Shown: positions 9,290-16,994 of the stretch, piece after piece
Position numbering within the stretch: the first letter of the stretch is position 1
Layout: each line of letters starts with the position of its first letter
NCBI GenBank assembly: GCA_003513495.1
Contig: DOPM01000040.1
Span: 92,667 to 156,666 of the forward strand
Direction: 5' to 3'
Length of the DNA: 64,000 bases
Source: Desulfosporosinus sp.
GTDB taxonomy: Bacteria > Bacillota > Desulfitobacteriia > Desulfitobacteriales > Desulfitobacteriaceae
The notes under the pieces: generated by a model
Databases searched by the model: none
Seen by the model: the letters and a program-made list of their open reading frames with translations, nothing else
What the model was told of the DNA's origin: nothing
Program-made: the position numbers and the translations under genes

Positions 9290-9997
9290 ATGTTGAAGTT
9301 AGAAAAGGTAGATGTGAGCTATGGCTCAATTAAAGCGTTACACGGTATTTCCCTAGAAGTAACAACGGGGGAGATTGTTGCCTTAATTGGGGCAAATGGA
9401 GCCGGAAAAAGTACGACACTGCGCACTATTTCAGGACTCCTAAAACCGTCTAACAAAGAGAGTAAGATTACGTTCAAGGAAAAGCAAATTCAGGGCATCT
9501 CCCCTCATAAAATTGTGGAGATGGGCCTGTCTCATGTACCGGAAGGACGTCGCGTATTTCCAGACATGTCCGTCTATGAGAACCTTTTAATGGGTGCCCA
9601 TAGTCGTAAGGGTAAGCCAGACCAGGCAGATTTCGATCGCGTATATCACCACTTTCCTAGGTTAAAGGAAAGAATTAAGCAATTAGCTGGCACCTTATCT
9701 GGTGGAGAGCAACAAATGCTCGCCATGGGTAGGGCTCTGATGGCTAGACCAAGTCTGCTGATCCTAGATGAACCAAGTATGGGTTTAGCCCCAATGCTAG
9801 TAGAAGAAATCTTCCATATTATTGAAGACATTAATGTTGCAGGAACAACGATTCTCCTTGTAGAGCAAAATGCTCATCTAGCCTTGGAGATTTCCAATCG
9901 AGCTTATGTATTAGAAACTGGAGAGATTGTCTTGGAAGGTATGGCCAAAGATCTAGCGAAGAATGAAGATATACGCAAATCTTATCTCGGAGAGTAA
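9290..9997 (+). CDS. livF: Branched-chain-amino-acid-type ABC transporter ATPase
   Basis: A 235-residue ABC ATPase with Walker A GANGAGKST, the LivF-typical HVPEGRRVFPDMSVYENL segment, signature LSGGEQQMLAMGRAL and Walker B LLILDEPSMGLAP. It is the second nucleotide-binding subunit of the LivHMGF transporter. ATG 9290 is preceded by AGGGAGG at 9275-9281 (8-nt spacer), which overlaps the livG stop codon. The transporter set is complete: one binding protein, two permeases and two ATPases. The moeB-like gene follows after 44 nt with no terminator, so it is probably co-transcribed. Confidence 0.95.
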   Translation: MLKLEKVDVSYGSIKALHGISLEVTTGEIVALIGANGAGKSTTLRTISGLLKPSNKESKITFKEKQIQGISPHKIVEMGLSHVPEGRRVFPDMSVYENLLMGAHSRKGKPDQADFDRVYHHFPRLKERIKQLAGTLSGGEQQMLAMGRALMARPSLLILDEPSMGLAPMLVEEIFHIIEDINVAGTTILLVEQNAHLALEISNRAYVLETGEIVLEGMAKDLAKNEDIRKSYLGE

Positions 9998-10041
9998 TTT
10001 TGAGTGAGTTTCATTCGTATTTCACTAAGGAGGCAAGTAGG

Positions 10042-10812
10042 ATGAAATTCACAAAGGATCAACTTGAACGGTATTCAAGACACCTTAAATTGAAAGAAGT
10101 TGGAGCGAAGGGTCAAACCAAGCTACTGGAATCTAAAGTTCTAATCGTTGGAGCAGGAGGTCTTGGTTCACCAGCAGCAATGTATCTGGCAGCAGCAGGC
10201 ATAGGAACCCTTGGACTTGTTGATCCGGATGTGGTTGACTTATCCAACCTCCAGAGACAAATCTTACACACAAATAAAGATATTGGCAAGCCCAAAGTCA
10301 TCTCGGGAAACGAAACTATACAGGCGATGAACCCGGATGTCGATGTTGTGGCGTATCAAGAATGGGTTAGTTCAGCCAACATAAAAGACATTATCCAGGA
10401 TAGAGATTATGACTTTATCATCGATGCGACGGATAATTTCGAATCTAAATTTTTGATCAATGATGCTTGTGTGCTTTTAGAAAAGCCTTTTTCTCACGCC
10501 GGAGTACTTCAACTTCTTGGACAAACTATGACTTATGTACCAGGGAAGGGCCCCTGTTACCGGTGTGTATTCTTAAATCCTCCACCGGCAAATGCGGTTC
10601 CTAATAATAAGGATGTTGGTGTACTGGGTGTGATGCCAGGCATCCTCGGTACTATTCAGGCAACTGAGGGAATTAAGTATCTTCTTGGGATAGGAGAGCT
10701 CTTAACCGGAAAACTGTTGATAGTTGATGCTTTGACTATGGATTTTAGAAAGGTTGAGATCTCAGCAAGAGTAGGCTGTAGAGCATGTGGTGTTTGTCAT
10801 CCTGAGTGTTAG
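10042..10812 (+). CDS. MoeB/ThiF/HesA-family carrier-protein adenylyltransferase
   Basis: A 256-residue E1-like enzyme that adenylates the C-terminal Gly-Gly of a small ubiquitin-fold carrier (MoaD or ThiS). Visible features: nucleotide loop GAGGLGSPAAMYLAAAG, DLSNLQRQILH, the catalytic acidic DATDNFESKF segment, and zinc-binding pairs CYRC and CRAC near the C-terminus. The stretch PNNKDVGVLG has Asn where E. coli ThiF and MoeB have a conserved Cys. A TTG at 10000 is in frame, but AAGGAGG at 10027-10033 points to ATG 10042. It follows livF in the same transcription unit. A matching Gly-Gly carrier lies at 16995, after an aldehyde oxidoreductase, which suggests a molybdopterin or tungstopterin role rather than thiamine. 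That role is inferred. Confidence 0.88.
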   Translation: MKFTKDQLERYSRHLKLKEVGAKGQTKLLESKVLIVGAGGLGSPAAMYLAAAGIGTLGLVDPDVVDLSNLQRQILHTNKDIGKPKVISGNETIQAMNPDVDVVAYQEWVSSANIKDIIQDRDYDFIIDATDNFESKFLINDACVLLEKPFSHAGVLQLLGQTMTYVPGKGPCYRCVFLNPPPANAVPNNKDVGVLGVMPGILGTIQATEGIKYLLGIGELLTGKLLIVDALTMDFRKVEISARVGCRACGVCHPEC

Positions 10813-11035
10813 CGAAGGATCTAGATACTTCAGTCGTCCCTCTACAGGATAACAAAGCCTTTAAGTTGTTTTTCATAGCAATGCTTTAAGTTAATAAGAT
10901 TTTTTCTCCATCAAAGGAGTTCTTCTTTCTAATCTGTGGTAGTTGTCTTACAACTCTAGATTTGAAAGAGGTTCTCCTTTTCTGTCGATATATTGAAATT
11001 ATTGTGCATTTGTGTCTAAATAGTAATGAAAATGA
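10813..11035. other. Non-coding leader region upstream of the sigma-54 promoter
   Basis: About 220 nt without a convincing gene. It holds two CTTTAAGTT copies (around 10860 and 10884) and the inverted repeat AGTTGT-CTT-ACAACT at 10941-10955, about 95 bp upstream of the -24 element. This is a suitable distance for a sigma-54 activator site, but no protein can be assigned. No clear terminator for the upstream operon is visible. Confidence 0.4.
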
Positions 11036-11052
11036 TGGCACAAAAATTGCAT
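11036..11052 (+). promoter_or_regulatory. Sigma-54 (-24/-12) promoter for the dehydrogenase/AOR operon
   Basis: TGGCACAAAAATTGCAT matches the sigma-54 consensus TGGCAC-N5-TTGC exactly, with GG at 11037-11038 and GC at 11049-11050 separated by ten bases. Transcription should start near 11062, giving a leader of about 50 nt before ATG 11115. It means that the following operon requires an enhancer-binding protein; the nearest is encoded at 3288-5018. Confidence 0.9.
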
Positions 11053-11114
11053 AGTATTTATCTTGAAAGAACCAATTAATAGTTTCAGATTTCATAACTA
11101 AGGGAGTGAATGTA

Positions 11115-11420
11115 ATGCGTATCACTGAGCATCCGATTTTAGAGTTTCAGCGTGGGGAAGAGGTCACTTTCTTCTTTGAAGGGCAGGAACTTAAGGGCTT
11201 TGAGGGCGAAACTATTGCCGCAGCGCTTCATGCAGCTGGAATTAAGGTTCTAGGCCATAGTCCAAACATGCACCGACCTAGAGGTCTGTTCTGCGCCATC
11301 GGAAACTGTTCTTCGTGTCTGATGGTTGTAAATGGAGAACCCAATATTAGGATCTGTGTAGAAAAGCTTAAGCCGGGCATGAGAGTAGAAACTCAGCAAG
11401 GAAAGGGGTGCCTTAAGTGA
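11115..11420 (+). CDS. [2Fe-2S] subunit of an HcnA/SoxA-type dehydrogenase
   Basis: A 101-residue plant-type [2Fe-2S] protein with the cluster motif CAIGNCSSC followed by a fourth Cys in NIRIC. Proteins of this size form the small subunit of hydrogen cyanide synthase (HcnA), D-hydroxyproline dehydrogenase and archaeal proline dehydrogenase complexes, and correspond to the N-terminus of sarcosine oxidase alpha. It should carry electrons between flavin subunits in the cytoplasm or at the membrane face. A GTG at 11106 is in frame, but AAGGGAG just upstream favours ATG 11115. It is first in the sigma-54-driven operon and overlaps the next gene by GTGA. Confidence 0.88.
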   Translation: MRITEHPILEFQRGEEVTFFFEGQELKGFEGETIAAALHAAGIKVLGHSPNMHRPRGLFCAIGNCSSCLMVVNGEPNIRICVEKLKPGMRVETQQGKGCLK

Positions 11421-12511
11421 AAGAAATAGAGATCCTTGTCATTGGCGGCGGTCCGGCTGGTCTAAGTGCTGCTACTGCAGCAGCTAATTTAGGTGCCAGC
11501 GTCCTTGTCTTAGAACGAGACGGGAAACCTGGTGGTCAATTGGTCAAGCAAACTCATAAATTCTTCGGTTCCAAAAAACAGTATGCTGGGGACCGCGGTT
11601 ACCAGATCGGTAATCTTCTGATAGATGAATGCGAAAAGAATCCCAAAGTTGAAGTGTGGACAGATTCGACCGCTCTTGGGATTTATGAAGATGGAGTAGT
11701 AACGGCTGAAGGCCAAGGCAAACACTTGAAAATTAAACCTAAGAAGATAATTGTAGCTACCGGTGCTTCTGAGAAAATGATTGCTTTCCCTAATAATGAT
11801 TTGCCAGGCATTTATGGAGCTGGCGCTGTACAGACCTTGATGAATGTTTATGGTATTGTCCCTGGAAAACGCGTGTTGATGATCGGCGCGGGTAATATCG
11901 GACTGATTGTTTCCTATCAATTGATGCAGGCTGGAGTGGAAATAGCTGGGATTATTGAAGCTTCTCCAACCATTGGTGGTTATTTAGTCCATGCTTCTAA
12001 GATTCGACGGGCAGGAGTGCCTATCTTAACCTCACACACTATTATTGAAGCTTATGGACAGGAAAGTGTTGAAGGGGCTAAGATCTGTCAGCTCGATGCT
12101 CAATGGCAGCCAATTCCTGGGAGTGAACAAGACCTAAACGTTGATGTTATTTGCCTGGCGGTGGGACTGAGCCCTTTAACTGAGCTTTGTTTTCAAGCAG
12201 ATTGCCAGATGAAATATGTGCCAGAACTTTCTGGGCATGTCCCTATTAGAAATGAGTCTTTAGAAACCACTCGTCCAGGTCTCTATGTTGCCGGGGACGT
12301 TAGTGGGGTTGAAGAAGCTAGTTCCGCTATGGTAGAAGGACGTTTGGCAGGTATTTGTGCCGCCTACAGTCTAGGGTACGGAACGGATGAGGCTCCAAAG
12401 CTTCAAAGGGAAGCCTTAGCCGAGCTAAGTGAACTACGCGCTGGCCCTGCCGGACAAAAGACTGTGAAAGGGATTATGAAACTGATGGATAAGGGGGGAG
12501 CTGCATGCTAA
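11417..12511 (+). CDS. FAD/NAD(P)-type oxidoreductase subunit (HcnB/SoxA-like)
   Basis: A 364-residue flavoprotein with an N-terminal FAD-binding loop (VIGGGPAGLSAATAAANLGA), an internal second dinucleotide fold (VLMIGAGNIGLIVSYQLMQAG, about residue 155) and the C-terminal FAD motif LYVAGDVSGVEEASSAM. The shape matches the alpha subunit of HcnABC-like and dye-linked proline dehydrogenase complexes, except that the C-terminal BFD iron-sulfur part is absent here and is supplied by the next gene. The start GTG overlaps the previous stop, and the end overlaps the following ATG. Whether it uses NAD(P), ferredoxin or quinone as acceptor cannot be read from sequence. Confidence 0.88.
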   Translation: MKEIEILVIGGGPAGLSAATAAANLGASVLVLERDGKPGGQLVKQTHKFFGSKKQYAGDRGYQIGNLLIDECEKNPKVEVWTDSTALGIYEDGVVTAEGQGKHLKIKPKKIIVATGASEKMIAFPNNDLPGIYGAGAVQTLMNVYGIVPGKRVLMIGAGNIGLIVSYQLMQAGVEIAGIIEASPTIGGYLVHASKIRRAGVPILTSHTIIEAYGQESVEGAKICQLDAQWQPIPGSEQDLNVDVICLAVGLSPLTELCFQADCQMKYVPELSGHVPIRNESLETTRPGLYVAGDVSGVEEASSAMVEGRLAGICAAYSLGYGTDEAPKLQREALAELSELRAGPAGQKTVKGIMKLMDKGGAAC

Positions 12512-13266
12512 ATAAGACAGGGGTACCAACACTTGAAGATATACAAACTGTTTCTCCTTCCGAGGAAAGACTTAAAAAAGGTCCCGTCGCCATCATTGAG
12601 TGCTTTCAGGAAATTCCTTGCAATCCCTGCACTGAAGCCTGTAAGCAAGGTGCAATTCGACCGATGGAGGATATTAACAATTTACCAAAATTGGACTTGG
12701 ATAAATGTAACGGTTGCGGTGTCTGCCTAAGTCGCTGCCCGGGGCTGGCAATCTTTATTGTTGACGCATCCTACAGCGATACGGAAGCTATTGTTAGAAT
12801 TCCTTATGAGTATTATCCAGTCCCACAGGTCGGCGAAAAAGTGGTGGGATTAAATAGGGCAGGGGATGAACTTGGCACGTTTGAAGTAAGTAAAGTTCAG
12901 TCAGGGGGTCAGAAAAATAAGACCTACACTATATGGCTGATCGTACCTCAAAGCCTTGCAATGGAGGTACGTGGTCTGCGTTTAAGAAGTACAGAAATAC
13001 AACCTAAGGAAACGATAGTTTGCCGATGTGAAGATATCACCTTAGGCGAAATTCAGGCACTGATTAAGGAAGGTTACAGTACAATTGATGAGATTAAACG
13101 GGCGGCCCGCGCGGGAATGGGTCCCTGCCAAGGACGCACCTGTCGGATGCTGATCGCTCAGGAACTAGCTAAATTTTACAGTATTCCTGTGGGAGAGGTT
13201 TTAATGCCAACGTTTAGACCAACAGTCAAGCCAGTGAAACTGGGAACGTATGCGGGGGGTGAATAA
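12505..13266 (+). CDS. Ferredoxin-BFD fusion iron-sulfur subunit
   Basis: A 253-residue electron-transfer protein. The N-terminal half carries two [4Fe-4S] motifs (CNPCTEACKQG, and CNGCGVCLSRCPG at about residues 69-81). A middle segment of about 75 residues has no clear assignment. The C-terminal part has a bacterioferritin-associated-ferredoxin-like [2Fe-2S] domain, CRCEDITLGEIQ...GPCQGRTC, the same domain that ends HcnB and SoxA alpha chains. Its ATG lies inside the last codons of the flavoprotein gene, so expression is coupled. It probably funnels electrons from the flavin subunits towards ferredoxin, possibly the polyferredoxin encoded at 14459. That route is inference. Confidence 0.85.
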   Translation: MLNKTGVPTLEDIQTVSPSEERLKKGPVAIIECFQEIPCNPCTEACKQGAIRPMEDINNLPKLDLDKCNGCGVCLSRCPGLAIFIVDASYSDTEAIVRIPYEYYPVPQVGEKVVGLNRAGDELGTFEVSKVQSGGQKNKTYTIWLIVPQSLAMEVRGLRLRSTEIQPKETIVCRCEDITLGEIQALIKEGYSTIDEIKRAARAGMGPCQGRTCRMLIAQELAKFYSIPVGEVLMPTFRPTVKPVKLGTYAGGE

Positions 13267-13267
13267 A

Positions 13268-14416
13268 TTGCAAAAAAGTGCGAACGTAGTGATTATCGGT
13301 GGCGGGATTACAGGCTGTGCGGTAGCCTATGAAATGGCTGTCCGCGGGGTAAAGGATATCGTTGTCATTGAAAAACAGTACCTTTCTTCTGGGGCTACAG
13401 GTCGCTGCGGTGCCGGTGTCCGTCAACAATGGGGAACCGAGACCAACGCTATTCTGGCACGTGACAGCGTAAAACGCTTTGAGGGTATGAACGAAGAACT
13501 TGAATATGATCGGGATATCGAATTCAAGCAAGGCGGATATTTAATGGTTTCCTACACCGAAAAAGAGTGGGATCAGTATAAAAAGAATGTTGCAGTTCAG
13601 CATAACCTTGGAATTCCAACGAAAATGATTACACCCTTAGAAGCTCAGGCAATTGTTCCTCATCTAAACCTCAATGGACTGATCGGTGCCACCTTTTGTC
13701 AATCGGATGGTCATGCTAATCCATTTCATGTAGTGGACGCCTACTACAAAGCAGCCCGGCGATTGGGAGTAAAATTTGAGACTTATACCTCTGTAACCGG
13801 GATCACATTGGAAAAAGGGAAGGTTACAGCTGTTCAGACCTCTAAAGGAGATATTGCTACTTCAACAGTGATCAATGCTTGTGGTTATGCTGCAGGTACT
13901 ATTTGCAAGATGGTGGGATTCGAACTGCCTCTCTATCCCCAACGGCACCAGGCGTTAGTTACCGAACCGGTTGAACCCTGCCAGGGACCGATGGTCATTT
14001 CTCTGCACCATCGTTTATACTGTCAGCAGACTCCACATGGCAGCTTTATTATGGGAGTGGGCGACCCCAATGAACCTAAGGACTTTAATATCAATTCCAG
14101 CTGGGAGTTTTTGGAGGATGTCTCTCGCCAAGCAACAACAGTCTTGCCGCTTTTAAAGAACCTCCGTGTCGTTCGTCAATGGTCGGGTCTTTATGATATG
14201 AGTCCAGATGCTAATCCGATTCTGGATGAAGTTCCGGGCGCTCAAGGAATGTGGGTAGCTGCCGGGTTTAGCGGACATGGGTTCATGGTTGGTCCCCAGA
14301 CGGCCGTTCTTCTAACTCAAAAGATTCTCGGTCAACAGTGCTTTATGCCGATTGAACGATTTGGTTTAGCGCGTTTCCTCGGGGGAGAATTGGATCTTGA
14401 ATCTGCGGTGGTCTAA
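13268..14416 (+). CDS. DAO-family FAD-dependent oxidoreductase (SoxB/HcnC/glycine-oxidase-like)
   Basis: A 382-residue flavoenzyme of the D-amino-acid-oxidase fold, the substrate-oxidising subunit of HcnABC, sarcosine oxidase beta and proline dehydrogenase beta type complexes. It shows the FAD loop VVIIGGGITGCAVAYEMA, the ARGxRQQ-like segment GRCGAGVRQQWGTE, and a C-terminal GLYDMSPDANPILDE followed by GFSGHGFMVGP, which contacts the isoalloxazine. Likely substrates are secondary or primary amino acids such as sarcosine, proline, hydroxyproline or glycine. The frame opens at ATG 13250, but GGGGGGTGA at 13254-13262 supports TTG 13268, right after the previous stop. Confidence 0.88.
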   Translation: MQKSANVVIIGGGITGCAVAYEMAVRGVKDIVVIEKQYLSSGATGRCGAGVRQQWGTETNAILARDSVKRFEGMNEELEYDRDIEFKQGGYLMVSYTEKEWDQYKKNVAVQHNLGIPTKMITPLEAQAIVPHLNLNGLIGATFCQSDGHANPFHVVDAYYKAARRLGVKFETYTSVTGITLEKGKVTAVQTSKGDIATSTVINACGYAAGTICKMVGFELPLYPQRHQALVTEPVEPCQGPMVISLHHRLYCQQTPHGSFIMGVGDPNEPKDFNINSSWEFLEDVSRQATTVLPLLKNLRVVRQWSGLYDMSPDANPILDEVPGAQGMWVAAGFSGHGFMVGPQTAVLLTQKILGQQCFMPIERFGLARFLGGELDLESAVV

Positions 14417-14458
14417 GAGTCGATATTCAGGTATTATTAACATACGGAGGTGGAATGT

Positions 14459-14833
14459 TTGAAACTCTTAGCTAAGGATGAATCCTTATGTATAGGCTGT
14501 GGAGAATGCGAAGCAGTTTGTTCAAAAACGTACTTTAAGGAAATTAGCCCAGAAAAATCATGTATACGAGTTGGTGACCAAAAGATTCAGGTCTGCACTC
14601 AATGTGGTGAATGTATTGATGTTTGTTCAGTAGCGGCCATTTCACGGGATAAAAACGGTGTTGTTCGAATTAACAAGAAACTTTGTGTTGGTTGCTTTAT
14701 GTGTGTCGGCTTCTGCCCGGAACTTGCTATGAAAATGCACGGGGATTTGTTGGAACCTTTCAAATGTATAGCTTGTGGACAATGTGCAAAGATCTGCCCA
14801 ACCCATGCGATTCACATTTCGGAAGAAGCTTAG
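14459..14833 (+). CDS. Polyferredoxin with four [4Fe-4S] motifs
   Basis: A 124-residue protein with four complete CxxCxxCxxxC motifs: CIGCGECEAVC, CTQCGECIDVC, CVGCFMCVGFC and CIACGQCAKICP. It could bind four [4Fe-4S] clusters. Directly preceding an aldehyde:ferredoxin oxidoreductase gene, it is the likely electron-transfer subunit of that enzyme, as small ferredoxin-like subunits are in several AOR-family complexes. CGGAGGTG at 14445-14452 points to TTG 14459; the longer GTG 14450 reading would overlap the ribosome site. The next gene begins 11 nt after the stop. Confidence 0.9.
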   Translation: MKLLAKDESLCIGCGECEAVCSKTYFKEISPEKSCIRVGDQKIQVCTQCGECIDVCSVAAISRDKNGVVRINKKLCVGCFMCVGFCPELAMKMHGDLLEPFKCIACGQCAKICPTHAIHISEEA

Positions 14834-14844
14834 GAGGAAATTAG

Positions 14845-16986
14845 ATGGAAAAATTGGAACACAAGTTTCTCAAGGAATATAACTATGAATTAGGAGCTGT
14901 CGACAAAGGGTATACAAACCGAACGCTCTATATTAATGTCGGTACTCATGAAATCAAAGAAAAGCCTGTCACATCCTTAATGAAAGACAAATTCATTGGC
15001 GGCAAGGGCTTTGGTCTATATTACTTGTGGCAGGCCGTGACTGAATCGACAAAGTGGGATGACCCAGAAAATGAAATCATTATTTCCAGTGGTCCAATTG
15101 GCGGAATTACTCAATATCCTGGTTCAGGAAAATCATTGGTTGTGACACTTTCTCCCCTGACGAATATGCCAATTGACAGTAACGCAGGTGGTTATTTTGG
15201 CCCCTTCCTGAAATTTGCCGGTTTTGATGCTCTTGAGCTTCAGGGTAAAGCTGAGAAGGATGTGTTAATTTTTATCGATGGTACTAAGGGGACGATTACT
15301 ATCGAGGAAATGCCCGGAGGGGGCGTGGATACCCACATTCTCGGCGAACAACTAACCGAAAAGTATGCTGATAACGAAGAAGACAAGCGAAATATCGCTG
15401 TGATTTCTACCGGGACAGCTGCAGAGCATACGAATATTGGTCTTCTAAACTTTACCTTCTACGATGTGCGCCGAAAAGGAATTCGTCTAAAACAGGCTGG
15501 CAGAGGTGGGATTGGTACTGTTTTTAGAGATAAACATATCAAGGCTCTGGTCATAAAATGTGCAGGAGTTAAGGGTGACCTGAACCATCCAGTTGATAAG
15601 CTTACTCTGAACAAAACAGGGATTAAGCTCCATAAAGAAATGCATGATCTCGATAATTCTCAAAACCAAATGCGTAAAATTGGGACCGCTAATATTATTA
15701 GTATCATGGACCAGTATGATCTCTTGCCAACTCACAATTATAAATTTGGCGCTCACAAGGATACCTTTAAAATTTCCCCAGAAGTTTTCATCTCAAAAGT
15801 GACCCAGAATTCCCCGGATGGCTGCTGGCATGGCTGCAGTATGGCTTGCGCTAAGGCCGCTGATCACTTTGAACTGAAGACAGGACCCTACAAAGGTCAA
15901 AAGGTGACGATCGACGGACCTGAATATGAGAACGCAGCAGGTCTGGGTTCGAACTGTGGTATCTTCGATCCAGATGTAATCCTAGAGTTAAACTTTTACT
16001 GTGACACCTATGGCATTGATACGATTTCCTATGCTACTCTGACTGCCTTTGTTATGGAATGCTATGAAAACGGTATTCTCAATAAGGAACGAACCGGAGG
16101 TTTGGAACTTAATTTCGGTAATATTGAAGCAAACTTTGAGCTTATTCACCAAATGGCTAAGGGTGAGGGTTTCGGTAAGATTGCCGGTCTTGGAATCCGT
16201 AAAATGAAGGAGATCTTTGCAAAAGAATATGGTGCAGATCCTCAATTCCTCTTCGATATCGGTATGGAACAGAAAGGTCTTGAGTTTTCCGAGTATTTGC
16301 CTAAGGAATCCTTGGCTCAACAAGGGGGATACGGCCTGACCAATAAAGGGCCTCAACACGATGAAGCTTGGCTGATCTTCATGGATATGGTTAATAATCA
16401 GATTCCAACCTTTGAAGATAAAGCAGAAGCACTTCACTATTACCCGATGTTTAGAACTTGGTTTGGCTTAAACGGTCTCTGCAAACTTCCTTGGAACGAT
16501 ATCGCTCCTGCGGATAACAAATTGACGGACGAACCTGCAAAAATACCTGAGCATGTTCAGAATTATGTTGACATATTCAACGCGGTTACGGGTAAAACTA
16601 TTGACAAATTTGAACTGATTCGTCAATCTGAGCGAGTCTACAATTTCCAGAGAATCTTTAATATACGAATGGGTTTTGGTAAACGTATACATGACAAACT
16701 TCCTTACAGAGCAATGGGACCAGTTACAGTGGAAGAGTATCAGTCCAGAGAAGAGCGTTATGATCAACAGCTCAAGGAGCTTTTGGGCTATGATACGACA
16801 GGCAAAACCACTGAAGAAAAGATTAAGGTCCTGAGAGAATACCGTGAAGACCAATATGAAAAACTCACTGATGCAGTCTATAAACGACGGGGCTGGACTA
16901 TGGACGGCGTACCAACCGTCGAAAAGCTTCGGGAATTAGGGATGGATTTACCAGAACTCCTAGAAGTTGTTGAAAAACATCGGTAG
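14845..16986 (+). CDS. Aldehyde:ferredoxin oxidoreductase family (tungsten/molybdenum pterin) enzyme
   Basis: A 713-residue AOR-family enzyme, expected to oxidise an aldehyde to the acid (or run in reverse) with ferredoxin, using a bis-pterin W or Mo centre and one [4Fe-4S] cluster. The N-terminal domain has the family segments IGGKGFGLYYLW and SSGPIGGITQYPGSGKS. Cluster cysteines are seen as CWHGCSMAC (about residues 328-336, spacing CX3CX3C rather than the CX2CX3C of the Pyrococcus enzyme), and the fourth in LNGLCKLPWND near residue 545. It is about 100 residues longer than classical AOR, mostly in the C-terminus, so a different subclass is likely. Substrate is unknown. Its neighbours suggest it removes aldehyde formed by the upstream amine oxidation. 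Confidence 0.92.
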   Translation: MEKLEHKFLKEYNYELGAVDKGYTNRTLYINVGTHEIKEKPVTSLMKDKFIGGKGFGLYYLWQAVTESTKWDDPENEIIISSGPIGGITQYPGSGKSLVVTLSPLTNMPIDSNAGGYFGPFLKFAGFDALELQGKAEKDVLIFIDGTKGTITIEEMPGGGVDTHILGEQLTEKYADNEEDKRNIAVISTGTAAEHTNIGLLNFTFYDVRRKGIRLKQAGRGGIGTVFRDKHIKALVIKCAGVKGDLNHPVDKLTLNKTGIKLHKEMHDLDNSQNQMRKIGTANIISIMDQYDLLPTHNYKFGAHKDTFKISPEVFISKVTQNSPDGCWHGCSMACAKAADHFELKTGPYKGQKVTIDGPEYENAAGLGSNCGIFDPDVILELNFYCDTYGIDTISYATLTAFVMECYENGILNKERTGGLELNFGNIEANFELIHQMAKGEGFGKIAGLGIRKMKEIFAKEYGADPQFLFDIGMEQKGLEFSEYLPKESLAQQGGYGLTNKGPQHDEAWLIFMDMVNNQIPTFEDKAEALHYYPMFRTWFGLNGLCKLPWNDIAPADNKLTDEPAKIPEHVQNYVDIFNAVTGKTIDKFELIRQSERVYNFQRIFNIRMGFGKRIHDKLPYRAMGPVTVEEYQSREERYDQQLKELLGYDTTGKTTEEKIKVLREYREDQYEKLTDAVYKRRGWTMDGVPTVEKLRELGMDLPELLEVVEKHR

Positions 16987-16994
16987 GTGATAAT

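Noticed and set aside
10042..10812. Thiamine-synthesis ThiF assignment
   Set aside because: No thiamine gene is in the neighbourhood, while an AOR and a Gly-Gly carrier are; the MoeB-type pterin role is a better fit, though not proved.
10886..11125. Minus-strand 79-codon frame between the moeB-like and 2Fe-2S genes
   Set aside because: It runs across the consensus sigma-54 promoter and the next gene's start, resembles no family and has no good ribosome site.
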